DNA from: CAVRCA01 sp963719345
GTDB lineage: Bacteria; Pseudomonadota; Alphaproteobacteria; Acetobacterales; Acetobacteraceae
DNA length: 64,000 bases
Direction of reading: 5' to 3'
NCBI GenBank assembly: GCA_963719345.1
Contig: CAVRCA010000004.1
Coordinates: forward strand, 653,313 to 717,312
Positions 20,698-29,124 of this stretch are shown piece after piece. Under the pieces are notes generated by a model, which did not search any database, was not told where the DNA came from, and saw only the letters and a program-made list of their open reading frames with translations. Position numbers and translations under genes: made by a program. How positions within the stretch are numbered: position 1 is the first letter of the stretch; each line of letters begins with the position of its first letter.

Positions 20698-21467
20698 CGG
20701 GGCGGCTCCGTCCCGCACGCTGGATAGACCGCGCCGTAGTCGCCGGGCGGGCGCTCGGCCCGGCGGCAGATGAACACCTCGTCCTCGGGATGACCGATGA
20801 CGGAGAAGCCGGCGCTGCGCAGCATGGCCTCCGAGCAGGCGCGGTTCGGCGCCCACCAGTTGGTCGGGTCTCGCGAGTAGTCGCGCTCGATGAAGTGCAG
20901 CTTGGGCCAACCGGGATCGTCGAAAATCGCCGTCTCCCAGAAATCGTAGTCGGGTCTCACCTCGGTTACCTTGTCGCTGCCCCGCTGCATCGACTGGAAC
21001 ACCAGCAGGTCCCGCGCGACGTGCTCATGGATCAGATCAAGCGCCAGCAGCGGATGCCGGAGGTGATAGAGCACGCCGATGAAGAACACGATGTCGAACC
21101 GCTCGCCGAGTGCGCCGACGTCGTAGACGGAAAGCTGCCGCAGCTCGATGTCGAGCCCTTCCACCTCCGCGGCGAAGCGCGCTTGCGCAAGATAGTCCGC
21201 GTCGAAGTCGATGCCGAGCACGCGCGCCGCACCCCGGCGCTTCATCTCCAACGCGTAGAAGCCGCCGTTGCAGCCGATGTCGAGCACCGTCTTGCCCGAG
21301 AGATCGGTCGGGATCGAACCGGCGAAGCGCTGCCATTTGACGCGCGGGTAATCGCCCAAGAAATGCTCCGGGGCGGTGTGGACCCCCTTGAGATCGAGGT
21401 TGTGGAACCACGGCCCCAGTTCACCGGCACGCGCGCGGATCGTCTCCGGAGTCCACCGCGGGCTCAA
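20694..21467 (-). CDS. CmoB-like (DUF1698-type) SAM-dependent methyltransferase
   Basis: A 257-residue methyltransferase. Motif I is VLDIGCNGGFYALEMKRRGA, followed by VLGIDFDADYL and the LYHLRHPLLALDLI stretch found in CmoB/DUF1698-like enzymes. The N-terminal WFHNLDLKGVHTAPEHFLGD is also of that type. It lacks the extra N-terminal domain of true tRNA-modifying CmoB, so it probably acts on a sugar or small molecule. TTG 21467 overlaps the nucleotidyltransferase stop (TTGA), and its stop overlaps the glycosidase start (ATGA). Confidence 0.8.
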   Translation of the reverse strand: MSPRWTPETIRARAGELGPWFHNLDLKGVHTAPEHFLGDYPRVKWQRFAGSIPTDLSGKTVLDIGCNGGFYALEMKRRGAARVLGIDFDADYLAQARFAAEVEGLDIELRQLSVYDVGALGERFDIVFFIGVLYHLRHPLLALDLIHEHVARDLLVFQSMQRGSDKVTEVRPDYDFWETAIFDDPGWPKLHFIERDYSRDPTNWWAPNRACSEAMLRSAGFSVIGHPEDEVFICRRAERPPGDYGAVYPACGTEPPR

Positions 21468-22240
21468 CGGCGCGTCCCCGCAACCCGTGCGCGCGACGAT
21501 GTGAGCGAGGATGGTTCGCGGCGTTCAAGCAGCGCGATCGCCTCACGATAGCCATGCAAGGTGCCGACATCCACGTAGCTTTCTCCTGCGCGCACGCCCT
21601 CCGCCTCGCCGCCGACCGCAAGCCAGGCGTTGATCAGGGTGCCGATGAACTGGTCGCGTCGCTGCCGCTGAACCCACAGCGCGTGCAGGCGATGCAGCAA
21701 GCGACCCGGCATCTTGAACGCCCCCCAGATCCAGGGGCAAGAGGGCTGGGCGGATTTCACCTCGATCTGCCGCACGCGGCCGGCGGCATCGGTTTCTACC
21801 GCGTCGAACAGCTCCGGGTGCTCGACCGGGAACAGCAGGAACGACATCCGGTCGTCCGGCAGCAGCCTTAGTGCGTCCTCCGGGAACCAGATCGTGTCGG
21901 GCAAGCCGATGATGACCGGCTCGTCGACGCCGATCAGCGGCAGGGCGCGGAAGATGGCATCGCACAGGCCGGCGGCCTGGTCCTGGATCACGTAGGCGAT
22001 GCTCGCCTCTTCGAGCGCCCCGCCATAGTACTGCAGGATGTCGGATTTCCAGGGCGAGATGACGAAGCAGATCTTGTCCGCCCCGCCTCTGATCATGCGG
22101 TCGACCAGGTATTCGCTGACCGCGCGCGGCCGTTCGATGCCGGTTGCGTCATGCCAGCTGCCGACCGGCAGCAACTCCTTGGAAAAGGCAAGGGGCTGAA
22201 TCCGGGTGCCCGTGCCGGCGGCGGGAATGATCCCCCACAT
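21464..22240 (-). CDS. Sugar-1-phosphate nucleotidyltransferase
   Basis: A 258-residue NTP transferase. The N-terminal signature is IIPAAGTGTRIQPLAFSKEL, a variant of the GxGxRxxPxTxxxxK motif, with lysine at its end. VIIGLPDTIW carries the metal-binding aspartate. It resembles glucose-1-phosphate thymidylyl/uridylyl-transferases without the extended C-terminal hexapeptide domain. It should make an NDP-sugar for the glycosyltransferases in the operon. It starts one base after the CgeB-like gene's stop. Confidence 0.87.
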   Translation of the reverse strand: MWGIIPAAGTGTRIQPLAFSKELLPVGSWHDATGIERPRAVSEYLVDRMIRGGADKICFVISPWKSDILQYYGGALEEASIAYVIQDQAAGLCDAIFRALPLIGVDEPVIIGLPDTIWFPEDALRLLPDDRMSFLLFPVEHPELFDAVETDAAGRVRQIEVKSAQPSCPWIWGAFKMPGRLLHRLHALWVQRQRRDQFIGTLINAWLAVGGEAEGVRAGESYVDVGTLHGYREAIALLERREPSSLTSSRARVAGTRR

Positions 22241-22241
22241 C

Positions 22242-23336
22242 TCAGGCCCGCTCGCTGACGGCGGCCCGGGAGGCGGCCATCTCCAGCACGGCGATCAGCT
22301 CACGCGCGCGGCGCGCGGCGCTGTGCTCGTCCAGCGTTCGTTCTCGCGCGCGCCGAGCCATCGCCGCAAGGTCGGCGTCCGGCAGGCCGAGCGCGTCCAT
22401 GGCATCCTCGGTGTCATTGGCAACCATGATCTCCTGGCCGGGCACGAAGAACCGCTCCAATCCCTCCCAATAGTCGCTGAGGATGGGCGCACCGCAGGCC
22501 GCCGCCTCGAACAGCCGGCCGGACGGGCACCAACCCATCGCCGCCATCGCCGCCCGGGTGACGTTCAGGGTAAGCCGCGCCGAACTGTAGAAGGCGGGAT
22601 GCTCGGCCGGCGGCACGTGGCGAACGAAGAAGATGTTCCTGGTCCAGGGAAACCGCGGCGGATACTGCGCGCCACCGATGACGAAGCGAGCCCCGTCGAG
22701 GCGACGCGCCGGCTCGATGAACAGCCGTTCGAGCGCCGCCTGCCGGTCCTCGGCATAGGTGCCGAGGTAAGAAAGCAGCCCGCCATATTGTGGGCGCGGC
22801 TCGGCCGGGCGGTGCAGGTCGGGATCGACCGAGCCGTAGATCGGCGTCGCGGCGGGCGCGCCAAGCTCGCGACACAGCGCGTCCAGCGCCGCACCGCCGG
22901 TGTAGCTGAGCGCGATGTCGTAGCCCGCCAGCCCGTCCGGCCCGATATAGGGCACCGTCTCCCCTGCCCTGAGCCGCGCCAAGGTCACGGGCGTGTCGAG
23001 GTCGTAGAAGCAGCGGAGCGCCACCCCGGCATCGTGCAGCAGCGCCTCGGCGGCCAGCGCATCCGGGCAGTAGGACGTGACCATGCCGACGTCGGCGTTG
23101 ATCAGCGCGCGCCGCGCCTCGGGCACCGCGTCGTCCCATGACCGGTAGAGGACCAGGCGTCCGCCGTCCGGCAGGTCGCGCAGGTCCCGGTTGGCCGCGT
23201 AGTACGACACGTCGCGTTCGAAGAAGGTGACGTGGTGGCCGTCCCGCAGCAGCGCCGTGATCAGTCCCCGCCAGAGCGCCGCGTGCCCGTTGCCCCAGGT
23301 GGAACTGACGGAGAGGCCGAAGATCGTAATCCTCAT
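22242..23336 (-). CDS. CgeB-like glycosyltransferase
   Basis: A 364-residue GT-B-fold protein. It starts MRITIFGLSVSSTWGNGHAA and contains FFERDVSYYAANRDL, IALSYTGGAALDALCRELGA and the C-terminal CPSGRLFEAAACGAPILSD motif, typical of the CgeB/DUF3880 group. ATG 23336 matches the start of this conserved N-terminus. Relatives are called spore maturation proteins in Bacillus, but here the role is glycan assembly. It may be the first gene of the compact block: 85 bases separate it from the HAD gene upstream, with one base to the nucleotidyltransferase. Confidence 0.82.
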   Translation of the reverse strand: MRITIFGLSVSSTWGNGHAALWRGLITALLRDGHHVTFFERDVSYYAANRDLRDLPDGGRLVLYRSWDDAVPEARRALINADVGMVTSYCPDALAAEALLHDAGVALRCFYDLDTPVTLARLRAGETVPYIGPDGLAGYDIALSYTGGAALDALCRELGAPAATPIYGSVDPDLHRPAEPRPQYGGLLSYLGTYAEDRQAALERLFIEPARRLDGARFVIGGAQYPPRFPWTRNIFFVRHVPPAEHPAFYSSARLTLNVTRAAMAAMGWCPSGRLFEAAACGAPILSDYWEGLERFFVPGQEIMVANDTEDAMDALGLPDADLAAMARRARERTLDEHSAARRARELIAVLEMAASRAAVSERA

Positions 23337-23421
23337 GGTCGGCGCAAGAACTCCCGTCGCCCCGCCCACGCAGGGTAAGCCGGAAACGGCGTGATCGCCC
23401 ATCGGTTGCAGAGCTTCCAGC

Positions 23422-24123
23422 TTAACCGTCCAGCAACCGCCGCACCTCGCCGAGGTCGCGCACCACGGCGACGCAGCGCCCCCGGATGGCCGCGGAGGGG
23501 AGAACGGTGTCGATGACCAGCAATGGGCGCATCGCGGCGCGAAAGGCGGCGGTGACGCCAGGATCGGAGTTTTCCAGGGCCAGACAGCCGGCAGGCTCGA
23601 CTCCGAGTTGCTCGGCGGCGGCCAGGAAGGCATCGGGATCGGGCTTGCCGCGGGCCACGTCGTCGCGGGTGACCACCACGTCGAACCGGTCCCGGATGCC
23701 GGCCGAGCGCAGGTGCCGTTCGGCGGTCGCCCGCGAGGCCGAGGTCGCGATCGCCTTGCCCATCGCGCGATCCTCAAGGAAGCGCAGCAGGCCGGTGACG
23801 CCGGGTTTCAGACGTAGGCCGCGCCCGGCGGCGGCGTCCCGCCGTAGGTAGTAGGCCTCGCGCAACGCGTCCCAGGGGAACGCCGGACCGTAGCGTGCGC
23901 GCAGCAGCGCGCCGCGGTCCGGGGTGGCGATCCCGACCAACGACTCGTAGTCGGCGGCTGCGATGTGGAGGCCGAGCGAGGCGGCGGCCTGCATGAACGC
24001 CTCTCGATAGAGCCCTTCGGTATCGAGCAAGGTGCCGTCCATGTCGAAAATGACGGCGCTGGCTGAGAGGGGGGACGATTGGTGTGCGGGTCCATTGTCG
24101 GACGCGGCGAAATGCTTTGTCAT
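23422..24123 (-). CDS. HAD-superfamily hydrolase (beta-phosphoglucomutase/phosphatase type)
   Basis: A 233-residue HAD subfamily IA enzyme. Motif I is FDMDGTLLDTE with both catalytic aspartates, motif II is in ATSASRATAERHL, the lysine in ARGKPDPDAFLAA is motif III, and ALENSDPGVTAAFRA carries motif IV, with the acidic motif reading LENSDPG. It could be a sugar-phosphate mutase or phosphatase feeding the nucleotidyltransferase downstream. ATG 24123 is used. It is divergent from the FAH gene, with 29 bases between start codons. Confidence 0.85.
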   Translation of the reverse strand: MTKHFAASDNGPAHQSSPLSASAVIFDMDGTLLDTEGLYREAFMQAAASLGLHIAAADYESLVGIATPDRGALLRARYGPAFPWDALREAYYLRRDAAAGRGLRLKPGVTGLLRFLEDRAMGKAIATSASRATAERHLRSAGIRDRFDVVVTRDDVARGKPDPDAFLAAAEQLGVEPAGCLALENSDPGVTAAFRAAMRPLLVIDTVLPSAAIRGRCVAVVRDLGEVRRLLDG

Positions 24124-24152
24124 GCCGGGATCATAGCGGCGGGGAGGTGGAC

Positions 24153-24939
24153 ATGCGGTGGGCACGGTTCGAGCAGGGCGGGACGGCGAGCCATGGCATC
24201 GTCGAGGGCGACGAGATCCAGCCGGTGAGCGGCACCCCGTGGGGCGCCTGGGAGCGGAACGGGGCGCGGGTGAAGCTGTCCGACGTCAAGCTGCTCATCC
24301 CGGTGCTGCCGGTCACGTTCTACGCCTGCGGCCTCAACTACGAGGAGCACATCCGGGCGGTGGCCGAGAAGATCGGCCAGCCGCCCAATCTGCCGACCCA
24401 GCCCGACGTCGGCTACCGCGCCAACAACGCCCTGATCGCGCAAGGCGAGCCGATCGTCATCCCGCCCGATGCCACCGACAAGGTGCAGTACCGAGGGCGA
24501 GCTGGTGGTGGTCATCGGCAAGCGGGCCAAAAACCTCAGCGAGGCCGACGCGCTGTCCTGCGTGTTCGGCTACACGATCGGTAACGACGTCAGCGAGCGC
24601 AGCTGGCAGAAGAGTGACCGGACCTTGTGGCGGGCCAAGAACACCGACACCTTTAAACCGATGGGGCCTTGGATCGAGACCGATGTCCGGCTGCCCGACC
24701 TGTTGACAAAAATCCGGCTGAACGGACGCGAGCTGATCCAATTCCCGACCAACCACATGATCTTCGGCGTGGAGAAGTATATTTCTGCGATCTCGCGCTA
24801 CATCACCCTGCATCCCGGCGACGTGATCTGGATGGGCACCGAGGGGGAAACGGCGGACATGAAGCACGGCGACACGGTGGAGGTCGAGATCACCGGCATC
24901 GGCACGCTGCGCAATCCGGTGGTGCGGGCGACGGGCTGA
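24153..24939 (+). CDS. Fumarylacetoacetate hydrolase family protein (frameshifted in this sequence)
   Basis: About 261 residues after repair. FAH-family features are TFYACGLNYEEHI, the metal-binding acidic segment (QYEGELVVVIG, seen only after repair), GYTIGNDVSERSWQ, KNTDTFKPMGPWI and HPGDVIWMGTEGE. The frame shifts at 24492, where an extra C follows CAG TAC. The family includes acylpyruvases, oxaloacetate decarboxylases and ring-cleavage product hydratases, so the reaction is open. GGGGAGG lies six bases before ATG 24153. It converges on chvE with nine bases between. Confidence 0.88.
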
Positions 24940-24948
24940 TGAGCCGGG

Positions 24949-26019
24949 CTAGTCGATCTGTGAGCGCGTATAGTATCCGCTCCGGATTAGCAGGTCCTCG
25001 ATGCTGTCCTTGTAGACCACGACGGGCGTGAGAAGGTAGGCCGGCACCCGCTTCACGCCGTTGTCGTAGCCGGTCGGATCGTTCACCGGCACAGGTGTGC
25101 CGGTCAGCATGGCGGCGACCATATCGACTGCAACCTCGGCAAGCTTGCGAGTGTCCTTAAAGACCGAGGAATATTGTTCGCCCGCGATAATCGCTTTCAC
25201 GGCCGGGATCTCGCAGTCCTGGCCGGTTACTACCGCCATCCTGGTGTCACCCCTTCCGTAGCCTGCGCTCTCGAGGGACGCTAGGATGCCACTCGAGATC
25301 TCGTCGTTCGGCGACAGGACCGCGTCAAGATGTCTGCCGGCGTAGAAGGCAGCGAGCAGGTTATCCAGGCGCGCGTGGGCCACGTTGGGATTCCAGCGCG
25401 GCGTCGAGATGTCCTCCATGGCGGTCTGGCGGCTCTGGACGACGAGTTTCCCGCTGTCGATGAACGGCTTCAGGATTGACATGGCGCCGTTGTAGAAGGG
25501 GTAGGCGTTGCCGTCGTCGGGCGAGCCCCCGAAAAGCTCGATGTTGAACGGCCCGGCCGCCGGCGGAATGCCGAGCCCGCGAAGCAGCGATTGCGCTTGC
25601 AGAACACCAACCTCGACGTTCTGGAAGCTTGCATAGTAGTCAACATTCGGCGTGCCGCGGATGAGGCGGTCATAGGCGATGACCTTTATGCCTCTCGCGG
25701 CCGCGTGCTTCAGCACGTCGCCAAGAACAAAGCCGTCGATCGGGGCGATAAGCAGGATCTGGTCGCCATTGGCGACCATGCTCTCTATCTGCGAGATCTG
25801 GGCCACCACATCGTTATCCGCGTTCCGCAGGTCCGAGCCGTAGCCGCGTTCCTGCAGGCTCCTGACGATGTTGGCGCCGTCAGCGATCCACCTCGTCTCG
25901 GCGGTGTTCGGCATTGCGATACCGATGACCGGCTTGTCGGAGGCACCTGCCGACACGCCCCCCGCGACCCACATGACACCGAGCGCGAACGCCGAAACCG
26001 TCGCCTTGAAGAGCGTCAT
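24949..26019 (-). CDS. chvE: ChvE-type multiple-sugar periplasmic binding protein
   Basis: A 356-residue periplasmic sugar-binding protein. After a signal peptide it reads GIAMPNTAETRWIADGANIV, IKVIAYDRLIRGTPNVDYYA, GPFNIELFGGSPDDGNA and AIIAGEQYSSVFKDTRKLAE, which follow Agrobacterium ChvE closely by eye. ChvE binds aldoses and feeds the GguAB transporter or a sensor kinase. No sugar-transport ATPase or permease gene is adjacent, so it is an orphan here. Its base composition looks lower in GC than its neighbours (about 55% in one 60-base stretch counted). Confidence 0.88.
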   Translation of the reverse strand: MTLFKATVSAFALGVMWVAGGVSAGASDKPVIGIAMPNTAETRWIADGANIVRSLQERGYGSDLRNADNDVVAQISQIESMVANGDQILLIAPIDGFVLGDVLKHAAARGIKVIAYDRLIRGTPNVDYYASFQNVEVGVLQAQSLLRGLGIPPAAGPFNIELFGGSPDDGNAYPFYNGAMSILKPFIDSGKLVVQSRQTAMEDISTPRWNPNVAHARLDNLLAAFYAGRHLDAVLSPNDEISSGILASLESAGYGRGDTRMAVVTGQDCEIPAVKAIIAGEQYSSVFKDTRKLAEVAVDMVAAMLTGTPVPVNDPTGYDNGVKRVPAYLLTPVVVYKDSIEDLLIRSGYYTRSQID

Positions 26020-26204
26020 CGCCGTTTTTCTTTCAACAGACTCGATCTCCGGCGAGGCATACCACTCCCTTCCACACCCGCTGGCAGCCGCGCTGAAGGA
26101 GGTCCGTCTTGCGGCTGCCGCGTCGGTCCGGCACGATCCATATCGGCCGTCGGGTTCTCTTACATCGGCAAGCCGTCTGAGGAAGTGGGGAGAGAATACG
26201 CTCG

Positions 26205-26957
26205 ATGGACAGTGGCGACGTGGTTTGCCTGCTCGTCAGCGCCGCGTTCGGCATCATTCTCATTGGTTGCTACGGGCTGGGGCGCCTAATCCGGCCGTGG
26301 CTGCCATCTCGTCACCGCTCACGCGAGATGACGGAAGTGCTGCTCGCGGTCATTGCAATGCTCGTCACGTTCTCCGCCATCGTGCTCGGGCTCAACCTCA
26401 ATTCCTCACTCGACAAGCTGCAGCACCTCAACGATTTGGTGAGCGGGCTAGCGGACCGCATCGTGCGCCTCGATGACACCTTGGTGCAGTACGGCACCGA
26501 TGCGCAGCTGATCCACGTCGCGGTGGTCAACTACGCGCGTCGCGAGGCTCTCGGCACGTCAGATACCGGCTCGTTAGCCATGACGCGGGCGGCGCTCCAA
26601 CAGGTGGAGGCTCTGATCCTGCGCCTTGATCCGCCGGATGTCTATCACACGACGATGAAGCACGACGCTCTCGAGCGTTACCAGGACGTGGCCGATCTGA
26701 GGTTCAGAGTGATCGCCGAGGCGGACAGGAGCCCGAACCTACCTTTCAACCTTACTCTCGGGTTTTGGCTGGCGCTCACCTACTTCGTCTTTGGGCTGAA
26801 CTCCGACCGAAACCTCTTCGTCTTTTTGGCACTGGGCTTGTCGATGTGCGCGATCATCGCCGCGATCTTCGTGATCCTTGACTTGGACACGGCGCTCGGT
26901 GGCCTGATTTCCATCTCGCGTCACCCGCTTCACCAAGCGCTCGCTCAGCTTCGCTAG
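26205..26957 (+). CDS. DUF4239/bestrophin-like membrane protein
   Basis: A 250-residue protein with two hydrophobic segments near the N-terminus (LVSAAFGIILIGCYGLGRLI and VLLAVIAMLVTFSAIVLGL), a soluble middle part of about 110 residues, and two more near the C-terminus (ALTYFVFGL; FLALGLSMCAIIAAIFVIL). This pattern and the C-terminal LGGLISIS fit the DUF4239 bestrophin-like group, whose function is unknown. GC content also looks low for this window. It is transcribed away from chvE and towards the VWA gene. Confidence 0.72.
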   Translation: MDSGDVVCLLVSAAFGIILIGCYGLGRLIRPWLPSRHRSREMTEVLLAVIAMLVTFSAIVLGLNLNSSLDKLQHLNDLVSGLADRIVRLDDTLVQYGTDAQLIHVAVVNYARREALGTSDTGSLAMTRAALQQVEALILRLDPPDVYHTTMKHDALERYQDVADLRFRVIAEADRSPNLPFNLTLGFWLALTYFVFGLNSDRNLFVFLALGLSMCAIIAAIFVILDLDTALGGLISISRHPLHQALAQLR

Positions 26958-27032
26958 GCGGCCCGCCGCCCGGCACAACAACTCCGCTTTTCAACGGCCC
27001 AGCCAAAAATCCTCCTTGGCGGCGCGGGTTGC

Positions 27033-28211
27033 TCAGCGGCTAAGCTCCTTAGTCATCTCGTCGAGGCCGCCGAGGGTGAGCGGATACATCCGGTTCTCCA
27101 GCAGCTGCCGCACCAACCCGATCGACTGCGTGTAGGACCAGCTCGCCTCCGGCGTCGGGTTGAGCCACGCCGAACGCCGATAGTGCTCGGCAAGGCGTTG
27201 GAGCCACACGTTGCCGGCCTCGTCGTTCCAGTGTTCGACGCTGCCGCCGGGCACCATGATCTCGTAGGGACTCATCGAGGCGTCGCCGACGAAGACCAGC
27301 TTGTAGTCCGGTCCATACGTGCGCAGCACCTCGAGGGTGGAAATCTGCGTCTCCTGCCGACGGCGGTTGTTTTTCCACACCCGTTCATACGGGCAGTTGT
27401 GGAAGTAGAAGTATTCGAGTTGCTTGAACTCGCTGCGTGCCGCCGAGAACAGTTCTTCGCAAATGCGCACGTGCTCGTCCATCGAGCCGCCGATGTCGAG
27501 AAACAGCAGTACCTTTACCCGGTTGTGGCGCTCGGGAACCAGCTTGAGGTCGAGCGAGCCGGCGTTGTTCGCCGTCGAGCGGATCGTGTCGGGCAGGTCG
27601 AGCTCGGTCGCCTCGCCCTGCCGCGCGAACCGGCGCAGCCGACGCAGCGCGAGCTTGATGTTGCGCGTGCCGATCTCGACTTCGTCGTCGAGGTCCTTGA
27701 ACTCGCGCTTGTCCCACACTTTTACGGCGCGGCGATGACGGCTCTTGTCCTGACCGATCCGCACGCCTTCCGGGTTGTAGCCGTAGGCGCCGAACGGTGA
27801 GGTTCCAGCCGTGCCGATCCATTTCGAGCCGCCTTGGTGCCGCCCTTTTTGCTCAGCCAGCCGCTGGCGCAGGGTCTCCATCAACTTGTCCCAGCCGCCC
27901 AGCGCCTCGATCTGTTTCTTCTCCTCTTCGGTCAGCAGTTTTTCCGCCATCTTGCGCAGCCACTCGTCCGGCAGCTCGCGGGCGGATAGCTCCTCCGACG
28001 GTTCGAGGCCTTTGAAGAACTCGCCGAACACGCGGTCGAAGCGGTCGAGATGGCGTTCGTCCTTCACCAGCGTCGAGCGGCCGAGATAGTAGAAATCGTC
28101 CAGGCTGTACTCGGCGACGCCCGCTTTCATGCAGCCGAGAAACGCCAGGTACTCGGTCAGCGAGACCGGCACGCCGCCCTTCTTCAGCGCGAACATGAAT
28201 CCGGCGAACAT
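27033..28211 (-). CDS. VWA domain protein (CoxE-like partner of MoxR)
   Basis: A 392-residue protein with a basic middle segment and a C-terminal von Willebrand A domain. The metal site reads FLDIGGSMDEH, the usual variant in CoxE-like proteins. The N-terminal part (MFAGFMFALKKGGVPVSLTE) is typical of this group. It lies three bases after the MoxR stop, and MoxR/VWA pairs act as chaperone or metal-insertion modules. No cofactor-containing dehydrogenase is nearby, so the client is unknown. Confidence 0.87.
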   Translation of the reverse strand: MFAGFMFALKKGGVPVSLTEYLAFLGCMKAGVAEYSLDDFYYLGRSTLVKDERHLDRFDRVFGEFFKGLEPSEELSARELPDEWLRKMAEKLLTEEEKKQIEALGGWDKLMETLRQRLAEQKGRHQGGSKWIGTAGTSPFGAYGYNPEGVRIGQDKSRHRRAVKVWDKREFKDLDDEVEIGTRNIKLALRRLRRFARQGEATELDLPDTIRSTANNAGSLDLKLVPERHNRVKVLLFLDIGGSMDEHVRICEELFSAARSEFKQLEYFYFHNCPYERVWKNNRRRQETQISTLEVLRTYGPDYKLVFVGDASMSPYEIMVPGGSVEHWNDEAGNVWLQRLAEHYRRSAWLNPTPEASWSYTQSIGLVRQLLENRMYPLTLGGLDEMTKELSR

Positions 28212-28214
28212 CGC

Positions 28215-29060
28215 TCAGGACTTCCGGCGCGCCAGGAACGCCAGCCGCTCGAACAGGTGGACATCCTGCTCGTTCTTCAGCAGTGCGCCGTGCAGCGGCG
28301 GGATGACGACGTGCGTCTCGTGGGAACGCAGCACGTCCGGGGCAAGGTCCTCCACCATCAGCAGCTTGAGCCAGTCCAGCAGCTCCGAAGTCGCCGGCTT
28401 CTTCTTCAGGCCCGGCACGTCGCGTACCTGGAAAAACACCGTCAGCGCTTCGCGCGCCAGCTCGTGCTTGATGTCGGGATAGTGCGCCTGGACGATGCGC
28501 TCCATCGTCTCGCGGTCAGGGAACCGAATGTAGTGGAAGAAGCAGCGGCGCAGGAAGGCGTCCGGCAGCTCCTTCTCATTGTTCGACGTAATGATGACGA
28601 TGGGACGATGCCGTGCCGCGACGGTCTTGCGGGTCTCATAGACAAAAAACTGCATCCGATCGAGCTCGAGCAGCAGATCGTTGGGAAACTCGATATCCGC
28701 CTTGTCCACCTCGTCGATCAGCACGACCACGGGCGTCTCGGCCTCGAACGCCTCCCACAGCTTGCCGCGCACGATGTAGTTGGCGATGTCGTGCACGCGA
28801 GGATCGCCGAGCTGTCCGTCGCGCAGCCGTGATACCGCGTCGTACTCGTAGAGCCCCTGCTGCGCCTTGGTGGTGGATTTGATATGCCATTCGATCAACG
28901 GCAACCCGAGCGCCTGGGCCACTTCGTGCGCGAGCACGGTTTTGCCGGTCCCCGGCTCGCCCTTTACCAACAGCGGGCGTTGCAGGGTAACGGCGGCGTT
29001 GACCGCCACTTCGAGGTCGCGGGAGGCGATATAACGCTCGGTGCTCTTGAAGCTCGCCAC
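28215..29060 (-). CDS. MoxR-family AAA+ ATPase
   Basis: A 281-residue AAA+ ATPase. Walker A is KGEPGTGKTVLAHE, Walker B is VVVLIDEVDKAD, sensor 1 is VIITSNNEKELPDAFLRRC, and the arginine finger region follows. GTG 29060 is chosen because GAAAGGA lies about six bases upstream and it begins VASFKSTERY; ATG 29099 would add a proline-rich tail not expected in the family. It is transcribed with the VWA gene three bases downstream, the standard MoxR/CoxE arrangement. Confidence 0.9.
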   Translation of the reverse strand: MASFKSTERYIASRDLEVAVNAAVTLQRPLLVKGEPGTGKTVLAHEVAQALGLPLIEWHIKSTTKAQQGLYEYDAVSRLRDGQLGDPRVHDIANYIVRGKLWEAFEAETPVVVLIDEVDKADIEFPNDLLLELDRMQFFVYETRKTVAARHRPIVIITSNNEKELPDAFLRRCFFHYIRFPDRETMERIVQAHYPDIKHELAREALTVFFQVRDVPGLKKKPATSELLDWLKLLMVEDLAPDVLRSHETHVVIPPLHGALLKNEQDVHLFERLAFLARRKS

Positions 29061-29124
29061 ACTGGGTCCTTTCGGCTGTCGCGGTGATGATCGGGGCATC
29101 CGGCGGCGCGGGCAAGCTAATCCG

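Noticed and set aside
22242..23336. Similarity to spore maturation protein CgeB
   Set aside because: The name comes from Bacillus; the protein is a general glycosyltransferase and nothing here suggests sporulation.
27033..28211. VWA metal site DIGGSMD instead of DxSxS
   Set aside because: This is the usual variant in CoxE-like proteins, so it is not a sign of lost function.
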